Translations under genes and position numbers: made by a program | In this document: positions 7,237 to 14,743 of the stretch, piece by piece | Layout of the letters: every line of letters begins with the position of its first letter | Position numbering within the stretch: position 1 is the first letter of the stretch | Notes under the pieces: model-generated | Seen by the model: only the letters and a program-made list of their open reading frames with translations | What the model was told of the DNA's origin: nothing | The model's database searches: none | NCBI GenBank assembly: GCA_038230775.1 | Contig: JBBRMQ010000020.1 | Location: 1 to 30,382, forward strand | DNA from: JBBRMQ01 sp038230775 | GTDB taxonomy: Bacteria > Acidobacteriota > Thermoanaerobaculia > Gp7-AA8 | Reading direction: 5' to 3' | DNA: 30,382 nucleotides

Positions 7237-8231
7237 AGCCGAAATCGCCGTCCGGAGTCCGGCTCGGCGTCGTCAATCCGCTCACGCTTGTGGGGAACGA
7301 GCTCAAATCGATTCTGCGCGAGCGCGCGTTTCCATTCGGGCAGATCACGCTGCTCGACAGCACGGGCAAGAACCACGGCGCGCTGACCGATGTGGGCGAC
7401 GAAGCCGCGGTGGTGACGGCGATCTCGGACGACGAGCTCGAGGATCTCGATCTCGTCTTCTTCTGCGGCTCGCCCGCCGACAACCGCGAATGGATCGACC
7501 GGCACGAGGAAGACAAGTTCGTGGCGATCGATCTCTCGCAGCCCTCGACCTCGGAGTCAGGAACACTGGCCATCGCCGGCGTCAATCTCGACGATATCCG
7601 CGAGGGCACGCAGTTGATCGTCTCGCCGCATCCGGTGGCGATCCCGATCGCCATCCTCCTGCATCAGATCGAGACGATGAGCCGGATCGAGCTCTGCACC
7701 GCGACCGTCGTGCAGCCCGCGTCGGCGTTCGAGCAGATCGGCATCGAGGAGCTCGCGGCGCAGACGGTCAGCGTCCTCGCCGTCCGCGCGATACCGAAAG
7801 AGGTCTTCGACCGCCAGCTGGCCTTCAACCTGTATCCGGCACCCGAGCGCAACGAGGAGTTCATCGTCGATCAGGTCCATGAGCTCACGGATTCCGACAG
7901 CGAGATCGCACTGCTCGTCACCCAGGGCACGATCTTTCACAGCCACACGTTCTCGCTGTTCCTGAAAACGCGCGATCCCTTGAGCGTCGTGGAGATCAGC
8001 AACCGGCTTCGCGACAACACGGCGATCGCGCTTCCCGACGTCGACGAGACCTTCGGCACCATCGACGCCGCGGGCAAGGATCAGGTGCTGGTGGCCGAGG
8101 TGCGGGCGGATCCGGTGATTCGAGGCGGGTTCTGGGTGTGGGCAGTCTGCGATAATCTCCGGCGCAGCTCCGCGCTCAATGCCGTCCTCATTGCGGAAAA
8201 GATTCTCGTCGGCAGCGGCCAGGTGCACTGA
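7233..8231 (+). CDS. Aspartate-semialdehyde dehydrogenase-like protein, probably non-catalytic (USG-1-like)
   Basis: 332 residues from a TTG start at 7233 overlapping the pssA stop. The overall pattern follows Asd/Usg: LVGNELKSILRERAFPFGQI, DLVFFCGSPADNREW and a C-terminal GGFWVWAVCDNLRRSSALNA. Two key sites are altered. The NADP loop GATGxVG reads NPLTLVG. The catalytic Cys region (NPNCST in true Asd) reads SPHPVA at residues 131-136, with no Cys. The FHSHTF His cluster (236-238) remains. It is therefore unlikely to be an active dehydrogenase. Its place between pssA and a glycosyltransferase-like gene suggests no lysine or threonine biosynthetic role; the function is unknown. Confidence 0.8.
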   Translation: MKPKSPSGVRLGVVNPLTLVGNELKSILRERAFPFGQITLLDSTGKNHGALTDVGDEAAVVTAISDDELEDLDLVFFCGSPADNREWIDRHEEDKFVAIDLSQPSTSESGTLAIAGVNLDDIREGTQLIVSPHPVAIPIAILLHQIETMSRIELCTATVVQPASAFEQIGIEELAAQTVSVLAVRAIPKEVFDRQLAFNLYPAPERNEEFIVDQVHELTDSDSEIALLVTQGTIFHSHTFSLFLKTRDPLSVVEISNRLRDNTAIALPDVDETFGTIDAAGKDQVLVAEVRADPVIRGGFWVWAVCDNLRRSSALNAVLIAEKILVGSGQVH

Positions 8232-9543
8232 GCGCCCTCAGGCGACGGCGTTGGCCATCGCGGTGATCGCCGTCGTCGCGCATCTTCACTACTTCATCGT
8301 CTCCGCTGACAACCACGAGCGCTGGGACAGTTCGCAGTATCTCGCCAGTGCGCGCGGCCTGGCTTCGGGTCACGGGTTCGTCGACGCTGCCGGAAAGATC
8401 GAGGCACGACGGACGCCCGTGTATCCGGCGTTTCTGGTGGCATTTGCTCCGATGCGCTTCAACGAGACGGCGATCGCCATCGTGCAGCATCTGTTTGCAG
8501 CAGCGCTGGCCGTCACGGTTTTCTACCTCGCGCGCTCGACGACGGGAAACGCGGTCGTGGCGGCGGTCGCGGGCCTGCTCGTCGCGATCGACTCCGGACA
8601 GATTTACATGGCCGACAAGGTGATGGCGGAGACGCTGATGTCGATCACGCTCTTCGCTGCGATCGCGTTTCTGGCGCGTGGGGGGTTCGCTGCAGCGGGA
8701 CTCATGACCGGCATCACAGTGCTCGTGCGTCCCATCGCGATGTATCTATGGATTCCGCTGGCGTTGTGGATTGTGGTAGTTCAGTGGCGTGGCGCCGGTC
8801 CTCGGACCGACAAGGCCAGCCGGAGGGCTGGCCCCACACTGGCTGCGCTCGCATTCTTTCTCCTCGCCGCATGGTCGCTTCCCCTTCTCTGGATGTGGCG
8901 CAATCACGAGCGCGCTGGCGTCGCGTCACTCTCCTCCATTGAAGGCGAGATCCTCTACTACTGGCGGGGGGCCGGTGTGATCGCGATCGAGCGTAGCGGA
9001 TTTCAGTACTCGCCGCTCCCTTTTCAGGGCGAAGAGCGATTCCGCTACCAGTTCTTTCGCGTGGCGCAGCACGAGCTCGCCGCGAACATCGAACACCTCC
9101 TCGGCGCGCGCGCGGCAACGATGACCGAGGCGCAGATCTCCGCCATCGAAGGGCAGATCGGTCGCGGCATTCTCCGCAGCCATCCGCGCGAAGTAGTGTT
9201 GTTGACGATCTACGGCGCGCTGCACCTCATCTTCGACACGACCTGGGATTACGCCGGGGCGATCGCGGGCGGTTTTCTCCGCGTGGCGCTGATCTGGTGG
9301 CTGTACGTGGTCGCCGTCGCGTCCTTCGTGCTGGCCATCTTCGGCTTCGCCCGGCTTCGCCGCGTGAATGCGCCCTTCGCCTGGCTGCTTGTGACCACGC
9401 TCGTCTATTTCGTGGCCGTGTCTTCCGGTCCGGAGCACGAGCAGTGGCGGTACCGCGTGCCGATGATTCCGCTTTACTCCATCCTCATCGCGTGTTGCAT
9501 AATCCGCCGCCATGCAGGACTTCTACGATCCGAAAGTCGGTGA
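8179..9543 (+). CDS. Multi-pass membrane glycosyltransferase-like protein (GT39/PMT-like)
   Basis: Up to 454 residues, with about ten hydrophobic helices. The first periplasmic loop, RWDSSQYLASARGLASGHGF then RRTPVYPAFL, resembles the DxxxYxxxAxxLxxGxGF and PGYPxFL pattern of dolichyl-phosphate-mannose-type GT-C proteins. Donor and acceptor are unknown. The ATG at 8179 overlaps the preceding gene by 53 nt. A TTG at 8251 is an alternative that would begin right at the first helix. The stop lies 32 nt inside the peroxiredoxin gene. A palindromic element (8788-8839) encodes residues near TDKASRRAGPT in a loop between helices. Confidence 0.75.
   Translation: MPSSLRKRFSSAAARCTERPQATALAIAVIAVVAHLHYFIVSADNHERWDSSQYLASARGLASGHGFVDAAGKIEARRTPVYPAFLVAFAPMRFNETAIAIVQHLFAAALAVTVFYLARSTTGNAVVAAVAGLLVAIDSGQIYMADKVMAETLMSITLFAAIAFLARGGFAAAGLMTGITVLVRPIAMYLWIPLALWIVVVQWRGAGPRTDKASRRAGPTLAALAFFLLAAWSLPLLWMWRNHERAGVASLSSIEGEILYYWRGAGVIAIERSGFQYSPLPFQGEERFRYQFFRVAQHELAANIEHLLGARAATMTEAQISAIEGQIGRGILRSHPREVVLLTIYGALHLIFDTTWDYAGAIAGGFLRVALIWWLYVVAVASFVLAIFGFARLRRVNAPFAWLLVTTLVYFVAVSSGPEHEQWRYRVPMIPLYSILIACCIIRRHAGLLRSESR
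8788..8839. repeat. REP-like palindrome inside the membrane glycosyltransferase-like gene
   Basis: The right arm is GGCCAGCCGGAGGGCTGGCC plus CCACAC, identical to the other copies. The left arm (about 8788-8812) has diverged to a GCCGGTCCTCGGACCGAC core. The copy reads through in frame. Confidence 0.8.
9498..9503 (+). promoter_or_regulatory. -10-like box placed for a leaderless bcp transcript
   Basis: CATAAT ends 8 nt before the bcp ATG, so transcription would begin at or next to the start codon. It lies within the end of the upstream gene, allowing separate expression of the peroxiredoxin. No convincing -35 is visible. Confidence 0.4.
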
Positions 9544-10000
9544 CATGGCGCCCGATTTCCGCTTGCCGTCGACGCGAGGCAAGGACGTGACGCTCAAGCA
9601 GCATCGCGGCAAGGATGTCATCCTCTACTTCTACCCGAAAGACGACACGCCGGGCTGTACCGCCGAAGCGTGCTCGTTCCGCGACCACGAAAGCGACATC
9701 TCGAAAGAGCACGCGATCGTGTTAGGCGTCTCCATCGATCCGATGGAGAGCCACAAGAAGTTCGAGGACAAGTACGACCTCAACTTCCCGCTGCTCTCGG
9801 ATCAGACCGCCGACGTGGCGAAGATGTACGGCGTCTGGAAAGAGAAGACCATGTACGGTCGCCGCACCTGGGGCGTGGCGCGCACCACGTTCTGGATCGG
9901 CGGCAACGGCCGCATCAAAAAGATCTGGAAGAAGGTCGACACCGCGAAGCACGCCGAGGAAATCCTGGCGGAGATGCAGGCGGCCAGGAAAGAGAAGTAA
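9512..10000 (+). CDS. bcp: Thioredoxin-dependent peroxiredoxin, BCP/PrxQ type
   Basis: 162 residues, full length for the family. The active site YPKDDTPGCTAEACSFRD has the peroxidatic Cys49 and the resolving Cys54 five residues later, as in atypical 2-Cys BCP enzymes. The Thr before it (TPGC) and the downstream WGVARTTFWI segment with its conserved Arg also fit. The enzyme reduces hydrogen peroxide and organic hydroperoxides in the cytoplasm using thioredoxin. The start overlaps the preceding membrane protein gene by 32 nt. It may be the last gene of the pssA run or may have its own promoter. Confidence 0.95.
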   Translation: MQDFYDPKVGDMAPDFRLPSTRGKDVTLKQHRGKDVILYFYPKDDTPGCTAEACSFRDHESDISKEHAIVLGVSIDPMESHKKFEDKYDLNFPLLSDQTADVAKMYGVWKEKTMYGRRTWGVARTTFWIGGNGRIKKIWKKVDTAKHAEEILAEMQAARKEK

Positions 10001-10025
10001 GGCTAATGGAGTGTATTGGTTGAAT

Positions 10026-10058
10026 CGTGGAGGACGGGCCAGGCGGCTGTCCTCCACG
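10026..10058. terminator. Hairpin between convergent genes, possible terminator
   Basis: A perfect 10-bp stem, CGTGGAGGAC / GTCCTCCACG, with a 13-nt loop lies midway between the 3' ends of bcp and the convergent exported protein. No T-tract follows on either strand, so intrinsic termination is uncertain. Confidence 0.4.
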
Positions 10059-10072
10059 AGCAGGGCAGGCCA

Positions 10073-10543
10073 TCAATCTTCGTTCTTGCCGCAGAGCGTA
10101 CCGACGTAGTCTCCGCTCGTCTTTCCGGCAGCCGCGTTGAACTCGCCGCGCAGCCGGATCTGTCCCGCCGCGTCGTTGAACGTGATCAGCGAGGCGAATC
10201 CGCCGAGGCCGGGCGGAAGGTCGAGGGAGCCGGTGTCGGTGCCGATCATCTGACCGCCGCTCTTGAGAAAAATCGTGCTCTTGCCGGCGAAGAAGAAAAT
10301 CGTCGGCACGCCGCCGAGCGCGGATGACGGCATTATCCCGGTCATCACGAACTGATAGTTTCCCTGAATGCCGCCCCACACCCGTCCTGCCGTGCAGAAA
10401 ACAGCGCTCGACGGGCAGTGGGCCTGCCCCGGCGGCACCGACTGCGCTTCGAAGTGACCCTCGACGCGCTTGCAGTCACCTTCATCGGCCAGGACCGCCG
10501 GGATGGACGAGAGAACCACGAGGACAACGAGTGCGTATCGCAT
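10073..10543 (-). CDS. Exported protein of unknown function
   Basis: 156 residues. The ATG at 10543 is chosen because GGAGGG stands 7 nt before it and a signal peptide follows at once (MRYALVVLVVLSSIPAVLA, cleaved before DEGDC). The mature part has four Cys, at the start, in AHCPSSAVFC and near the end in TLCG, consistent with disulfides outside the cytoplasm. It is rich in Gly and short beta strands, with FFFAGKSTIFLKSGGQMIG and GGFASLITFNDAAGQIRLRG. The pattern recalls small beta-barrel proteins such as the allene-oxide-cyclase-like group, but I cannot assign it. It is divergent from the putative protease gene. Confidence 0.7.
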   Translation of the reverse strand: MRYALVVLVVLSSIPAVLADEGDCKRVEGHFEAQSVPPGQAHCPSSAVFCTAGRVWGGIQGNYQFVMTGIMPSSALGGVPTIFFFAGKSTIFLKSGGQMIGTDTGSLDLPPGLGGFASLITFNDAAGQIRLRGEFNAAAGKTSGDYVGTLCGKNED

Positions 10544-10947
10544 GAAATGACCCTCCATCAACAAACGCGGAAACTCTAAGGAAAACCCCTCACTGAGATG
10601 CATAGTGGTGTGGAGCTCCCCGGCGTTTCTCAGCGGAAGTTGCGGATCATGACCACATCGGCCGTCGTCTTTCCCCGCGCGACGGGGGCCGACGCGGGGC
10701 GGGTGTATCGAGACTCGGGCGCGTCATCTCAGCATTCCGCCCGCCGGCGCATCAAAGTTCCTCGAGTGAGGGTTTCAGCCCGCCTGCAGCGATTGTCGGA
10801 TCGACTCAAACGGGCGAAGACGTAAAATCGGCTGAATCGCGCAAAGCGACCAACTCGGCTTGCGAGCAAAAAATGAAAATTCCTATTCCTCAACCAGCGC
10901 GTACCCGAAAAGATGCGCGCGCTCAGGCCGGGTCGGTGGTGGATGCG
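10544..10947. other. Divergent intergenic region with no recognised gene
   Basis: 404 nt between two exported-protein genes. It contains a GC hairpin near 10672-10690 (CCCCGCGCGACGGGG) and TAAAATCG at 10823-10830, a possible -10 for the rightward gene. Short open frames here show no recognisable product. If the rightward gene starts at ATG 10873, the last 75 nt would be coding. Confidence 0.5.
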
Positions 10948-12276
10948 ATGAGCCGGACCCTGTCGCTCGTTCTCGCCCTCGGCTTCTGCTCCATCGCGAA
11001 TGCGCAAATCAATTGGGTGTTGTTCGACCCCATGGCGATCCGCGTCGGTCGCACCGAGCCGGCCAAGCTCGAAGTGCAGCTCGATACAAGCGGGCGTGGA
11101 GGCCAGGGCCGCGTCGCGACAGCCGTTCGCCTCGACTTCGCCGCCGGCGGCTCGTTGACGCTCACGCCCCTCGGCAGCAGCCGGTTTTCCGGGACGATCG
11201 CCGCTGCGCAGCTTCTCGACGATTACAAACCGGACGACGCCAACCACAACTTCGTCGGATTCATCCGTCCGCTCGATTCCACCGGCCAGGTCATCGCCAG
11301 CTATAACACGTTCATCAACGTCGTCGACGCGAGCATCGCGCCGGTAGGGATCATCGCGCGCGACAAGGACGCGCGCCAGAGTCCTCGCGTGCTGAATCTT
11401 CATCGACCGCTGATCAACCCCGGCGACCTCCGCCCGGCAGTCCAGCAGTTCTATTCGTACTTCCCCGACAACTTTGACTTCATCCAGGTCGTCTACACGA
11501 TTCCGAGCTATGCGGCCAACCGGTACCACGCTGCGATCCACAACGACGTCTCGGGGATCGGCCTCGATCGATTCAACGACGCCTCGCAATACGGCAGCGC
11601 CGGCCGTCTGCAAGGAATCACAGCGTTCCCCATCGATTCGTTGTTCGATGCGGGAGAAACGGCCTTCTCGCACGAGACCGGCCATCAGTGGATCAACTAC
11701 GTGAAGCATCCGAAGCTCATGCCCGGACCGCATTGGCCGGCGTCGACGATGGCCAGCGGCGTGATGGGCTTCAACATCCCCCCGTCGAACCAAGGCGGCG
11801 AGTTCCCCTACGCGATCGAACCGGCCGGCCCCGGCTCATACCGAGTGACCTCGCGCCCCGTATCGAATGAGTTCTCCGACTTCGACCTCTATCTGATGGG
11901 TCTCATTCCGGCTTCGCAGGTCGCGCCGGGCGTTGTCCTCGAGGGCACGCTGTGCACCAACTGCACGATGGCCGGCACGACGATCACGGTCGAGGACATC
12001 ATCGCCGTGCACGGGCCGCGGCTGCCCGATGCGAGCACGTCACAGAAATCATTTCATGTCGGAACGGTGGTCATCAGCAGGGACCGCCTGCTCAACGACG
12101 ACGAGATGGCGCTGCTCGAATACTTCGCCGCGCGGGGAGAAGCGAGGGCACCGCTCCTCTACTCGTCCGGATTGGTCAAGGGAATGACCAAACCGTTCTA
12201 TGGAGCGACCCGCGGTCTGGCGACGGTCGATCTCGTTCTGACGGTGACTCCGAAACGGCGGGCCGTTCGCCATTGA
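10948..12276 (+). CDS. Putative secreted zinc metalloprotease (HExxH)
   Basis: 442 residues from ATG 10948, chosen because the signal peptide MSRTLSLVLALGFCSIANAQ follows. An upstream ATG (10873) would add 25 polar residues. The zincin motif HETGH is at residues 242-246 in FSHETGHQWINYV. Downstream, FSDFDLYLMGLIPASQV resembles the conserved (E/D)LYLMGLIP stretch I associate with some exported bacterial proteins of unknown peptidase family. That association is from memory. The third zinc ligand is not obvious. A CTNC pair suggests a disulfide. I infer a secreted peptidase; the substrate is unknown. Confidence 0.65.
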   Translation: MSRTLSLVLALGFCSIANAQINWVLFDPMAIRVGRTEPAKLEVQLDTSGRGGQGRVATAVRLDFAAGGSLTLTPLGSSRFSGTIAAAQLLDDYKPDDANHNFVGFIRPLDSTGQVIASYNTFINVVDASIAPVGIIARDKDARQSPRVLNLHRPLINPGDLRPAVQQFYSYFPDNFDFIQVVYTIPSYAANRYHAAIHNDVSGIGLDRFNDASQYGSAGRLQGITAFPIDSLFDAGETAFSHETGHQWINYVKHPKLMPGPHWPASTMASGVMGFNIPPSNQGGEFPYAIEPAGPGSYRVTSRPVSNEFSDFDLYLMGLIPASQVAPGVVLEGTLCTNCTMAGTTITVEDIIAVHGPRLPDASTSQKSFHVGTVVISRDRLLNDDEMALLEYFAARGEARAPLLYSSGLVKGMTKPFYGATRGLATVDLVLTVTPKRRAVRH

Positions 12277-12452
12277 TGCGGCGGCTTCGCACGATACGCA
12301 CGGGGTAACTCGAACACCCGACCCGCACAGCAACTCGAGGTTGAGATGAAGCAGAACGCAACGCGCCGCGTTTACGGTACAAGCTGCCTCGATCGTCGGA
12401 CCTGGTCCGGCCTGCACTGCGCTCGGACAGTAAGCAGAGACTCCGATCGGCT

Positions 12453-13637
12453 TCAGCGGGATTCTGATCCGCTGGGGCCGATCGCCACGCCGCGGAACGC
12501 ACGCACACGTTTGCACGCCTCTTCCAGCGAGGCAAAATCCTTCGCGAAGCAGAATCGGAGCATGCGTTTGCCCTGTTCCGCGGCGAAGAACGCGGTCCCG
12601 GGAACCGACGCCACCTTCGCGCTCTCGAGCAGCGTTTGCGCGGCCTCCCGATCGTCGCGGAACTCTTTCGGTATCTCGGCCAGCATGTAGTACGAGCCCT
12701 GCGGCACGGACGGCTTGAACCCCGCCTCCTCCAGCGCCTCGGCCAGCATGTCGCGCTTCTTCTGATAGTCCGCAGCCATGTTGCGGTAGTAGTCGTCGCC
12801 GATCTCGAGCGCCCGCGCGACGCCCCACTGCAGCGGCGTCGGAGCGCAGATCGCGAAGAGATCGTTCATCAGGCCGATCGGCCCCGCGACGCGCTCGTCG
12901 GCGATGACGTATCCGATGCGCCAGCCGGTGATGGAGAACGTTTTCGAAAAGCCGCTGATGGTGATCGACAGATCGCGGCAGGACGGAATCGATGCCGGCG
13001 ACACGTGCTCCCGACCGTCGTACACGATGTACTCGTAGATCTCGTCGGTGAAGATCCACGCGCCGAATTCGCGGCACAGCGCGCCGATCTTCTCGATCTC
13101 CTGGCGCGTGAACATTTTTCCCGACGGATTCGACGGCGTACAGACGACGATCGCCTTCGTCTTCTTCGTGAAGGCCGCGCGCAGCGCGTCAAAGTCGATC
13201 GACCAGTCGGGCGACTGCAGCGGCACGAACTTCGGAACGAATCCGAGCACGCTCAGCGTGTTGAGGTGGTAACCGTAATACGGCTCGAAGAGGATGACTT
13301 CATCGCCGGCGTTGAGCGTCGCCATCGCGGCTGCCATGAATCCGCCGCTCGATCCGACCGTGACGACGATCTCTTTCGCCGGATCGGCTTTGATCCCGTT
13401 GTAGTGCGCCGCCTTTTTCGCGATGCGCTCGCGAAGGATGTCGATGCCTTCGAACTTCGAGTACGTGGCTTTGTTGCCGGTGATGGCGTCGACCGCACCC
13501 TCGACGAGCTCCGGAATCGTCGGCAGGTCGCAGATTCCCTGGCCAAGGTTGATGCCGCCGACGCGTTCGCAGTCGCGCGACATGCGGCGGATTTCGGACT
13601 GCACGAGACCTCGAAGACGATCGCTGATCTGGTTCAT
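12453..13637 (-). CDS. Class I/II PLP-dependent aminotransferase (AspC-like)
   Basis: 394 residues, typical of fold-type I aspartate aminotransferase subgroup enzymes. Seen motifs: GGINLGQGICDLPT (N-terminal substrate loop), TPSNPSG with the PLP-contacting Asn, FTDEIYEY with the PLP pyridine Asp and Tyr, SGFSKTFSITGWRIGY with the Schiff-base Lys232, and MLRFCFAKD with the substrate carboxylate Arg. The enzyme transfers amino groups between an amino acid and a 2-oxo acid; the exact substrate cannot be read. It starts 12 nt after the prmA stop on the same strand, so it is probably co-transcribed. Confidence 0.9.
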   Translation of the reverse strand: MNQISDRLRGLVQSEIRRMSRDCERVGGINLGQGICDLPTIPELVEGAVDAITGNKATYSKFEGIDILRERIAKKAAHYNGIKADPAKEIVVTVGSSGGFMAAAMATLNAGDEVILFEPYYGYHLNTLSVLGFVPKFVPLQSPDWSIDFDALRAAFTKKTKAIVVCTPSNPSGKMFTRQEIEKIGALCREFGAWIFTDEIYEYIVYDGREHVSPASIPSCRDLSITISGFSKTFSITGWRIGYVIADERVAGPIGLMNDLFAICAPTPLQWGVARALEIGDDYYRNMAADYQKKRDMLAEALEEAGFKPSVPQGSYYMLAEIPKEFRDDREAAQTLLESAKVASVPGTAFFAAEQGKRMLRFCFAKDFASLEEACKRVRAFRGVAIGPSGSESR

Positions 13638-13649
13638 GATCCGGGTAGT

Positions 13650-14468
13650 CTAAACCCCGAGGATCGCGGCCCACCACTCGCCGCGCGTGCGTTCCCTGAG
13701 GACCCGCAGATCCGAGGCGCCCAGCACGTCGTCGCGGCGGGTGGTGAGGATGCCGCTGACGATGAGCGAGCCTCGCATGAACCGGCGCACCGCGGGAAGC
13801 ATCGGGAGGATGACGTCGGGGAGGATGTTCATGGTGATGACGTCGAACGCGCCTCCACGCAAAGAGTCCAGGGTGCCGATGTAGAGCGGCATGCCGTCGA
13901 TGGCGTTGCGCCCGCGGTTTTCGCGAAGCGCGGCGTACGTGTCGAGGTCGTTGTCGAACGCAATCGCCTTCCGCGCGCCTAACCGGCGCATGGCGAGCGC
14001 CAGGATGCCGCTTCCCGATCCGATGTCGAGGCCCAGTTTTCCTTGCATGTCGAGCGTCTCGAGAAGCTCGATGCATAACGCAGTGGTCTCGTGAGAACCG
14101 GTTCCGAATGCCTGCTCCTGCGGAATGATCAGAGCATGTCTCGTCGTGCCGGACGGAAGCAGGCTGGCATCGGGTGAGACGACGAACGACTTGCCGATCA
14201 GCAGAGGCTGCAGCGACTGCTGGTACCGCTCGAGCCAGTTCACACGCGGACGCTCGCATGCTCTGGCGTCCGGAAAGAGTGACGCGGCTTCGTCGCGCTC
14301 GCCGACAGACTCGAAGTACGCCGTGATGCCACCGTCGCGCGAGACGTTGCCCGTGGATCGCGTGAGGAACAGACGTCCCTGCACCGACTCCTCGAGATCG
14401 GGACTGCACTCGATCTCCAGCAGATAGTCGACGCAATCCTTTTCGCGATTGCGGTCACTGATGGGCAT
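13650..14468 (-). CDS. prmA: Ribosomal protein L11 methyltransferase
   Basis: 272 residues from ATG 14468. The N-terminal part contains NWLERYQQSLQPLLIGKSFVV, the PrmA segment before the catalytic domain. Then come GTGSHETTALCIELLE, the SAM-binding LGLDIGSGSGILALAMRRLGA, the acidic FDND and MNILPDVILPMLP. PrmA trimethylates L11 residues using SAM. Its position after dnaJ is common in bacteria. Here the gap to dnaJ is unusually long (275 nt) and holds two palindromic elements. Further upstream reading in the same frame is repeat-derived and not part of the protein. Confidence 0.88.
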   Translation of the reverse strand: MPISDRNREKDCVDYLLEIECSPDLEESVQGRLFLTRSTGNVSRDGGITAYFESVGERDEAASLFPDARACERPRVNWLERYQQSLQPLLIGKSFVVSPDASLLPSGTTRHALIIPQEQAFGTGSHETTALCIELLETLDMQGKLGLDIGSGSGILALAMRRLGARKAIAFDNDLDTYAALRENRGRNAIDGMPLYIGTLDSLRGGAFDVITMNILPDVILPMLPAVRRFMRGSLIVSGILTTRRDDVLGASDLRVLRERTRGEWWAAILGV

Positions 14469-14549
14469 GCGCAAACTCTTTGATCTTTTCGCAACGCAGG
14501 ATCTCACAGCGTGCAAAGGGCTATTGTCCGATGTGTGGGCCGTGCGGTA

Positions 14550-14602
14550 TGTGGGAGCAGGACTCAGCCCGCCCAAGGCCAGCCGGAGGGCTGGCCCCAC
14601 AC
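14550..14602. repeat. REP-like palindrome with decayed left arm, between dnaJ and prmA
   Basis: The right arm (14577-14602) is the invariant GGCCAGCCGGAGGGCTGGCC plus CCACAC. The left part (14550-14575, GTGGGAGCAGGACTCAGCCC) matches it only loosely. Confidence 0.75.
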
Positions 14603-14642
14603 TCGCGCCGCAAGGCGGCGCCGGACTTCGGTTCCCAACCGA

Positions 14643-14690
14643 GTGTGGGGCCAGTCCTCTGACTGGCCAGGCCAGCCGGAGGGCTGGCCC
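14643..14690. repeat. Second REP-like palindrome between dnaJ and prmA
   Basis: GTGTGGGGCCAGTCCTCTGA begins the left arm (14643-14668). The right arm GGCCAGCCGGAGGGCTGGCC follows after 1 nt (14670-14690). The left-arm variant GTCCTCTGAC is shared with the copy at 23942. With the copy at 14550 it forms a pair separated by about 40 nt. Confidence 0.88.
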
Positions 14691-14743
14691 TCTCGACCGA
14701 CACTTCACTCAAAGCAACAGGCCGACTGAACCCACCACATCGC

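Noticed and set aside
10598..10825. 75-codon open frame in the divergent intergenic region
   Set aside because: No ribosome binding site, no domain, low-complexity Arg/Ser composition.
12277..12452. Gap between the zinc protease and the aminotransferase
   Set aside because: Searched for a terminator, repeat or RNA gene; nothing convincing found.
13647..13652. TAGACT as a leaderless -10 for the aminotransferase
   Set aside because: Spacing to the ATG (9 nt) fits, but it overlaps the prmA stop in a likely operon and the hexamer is weak, so chance is more likely.
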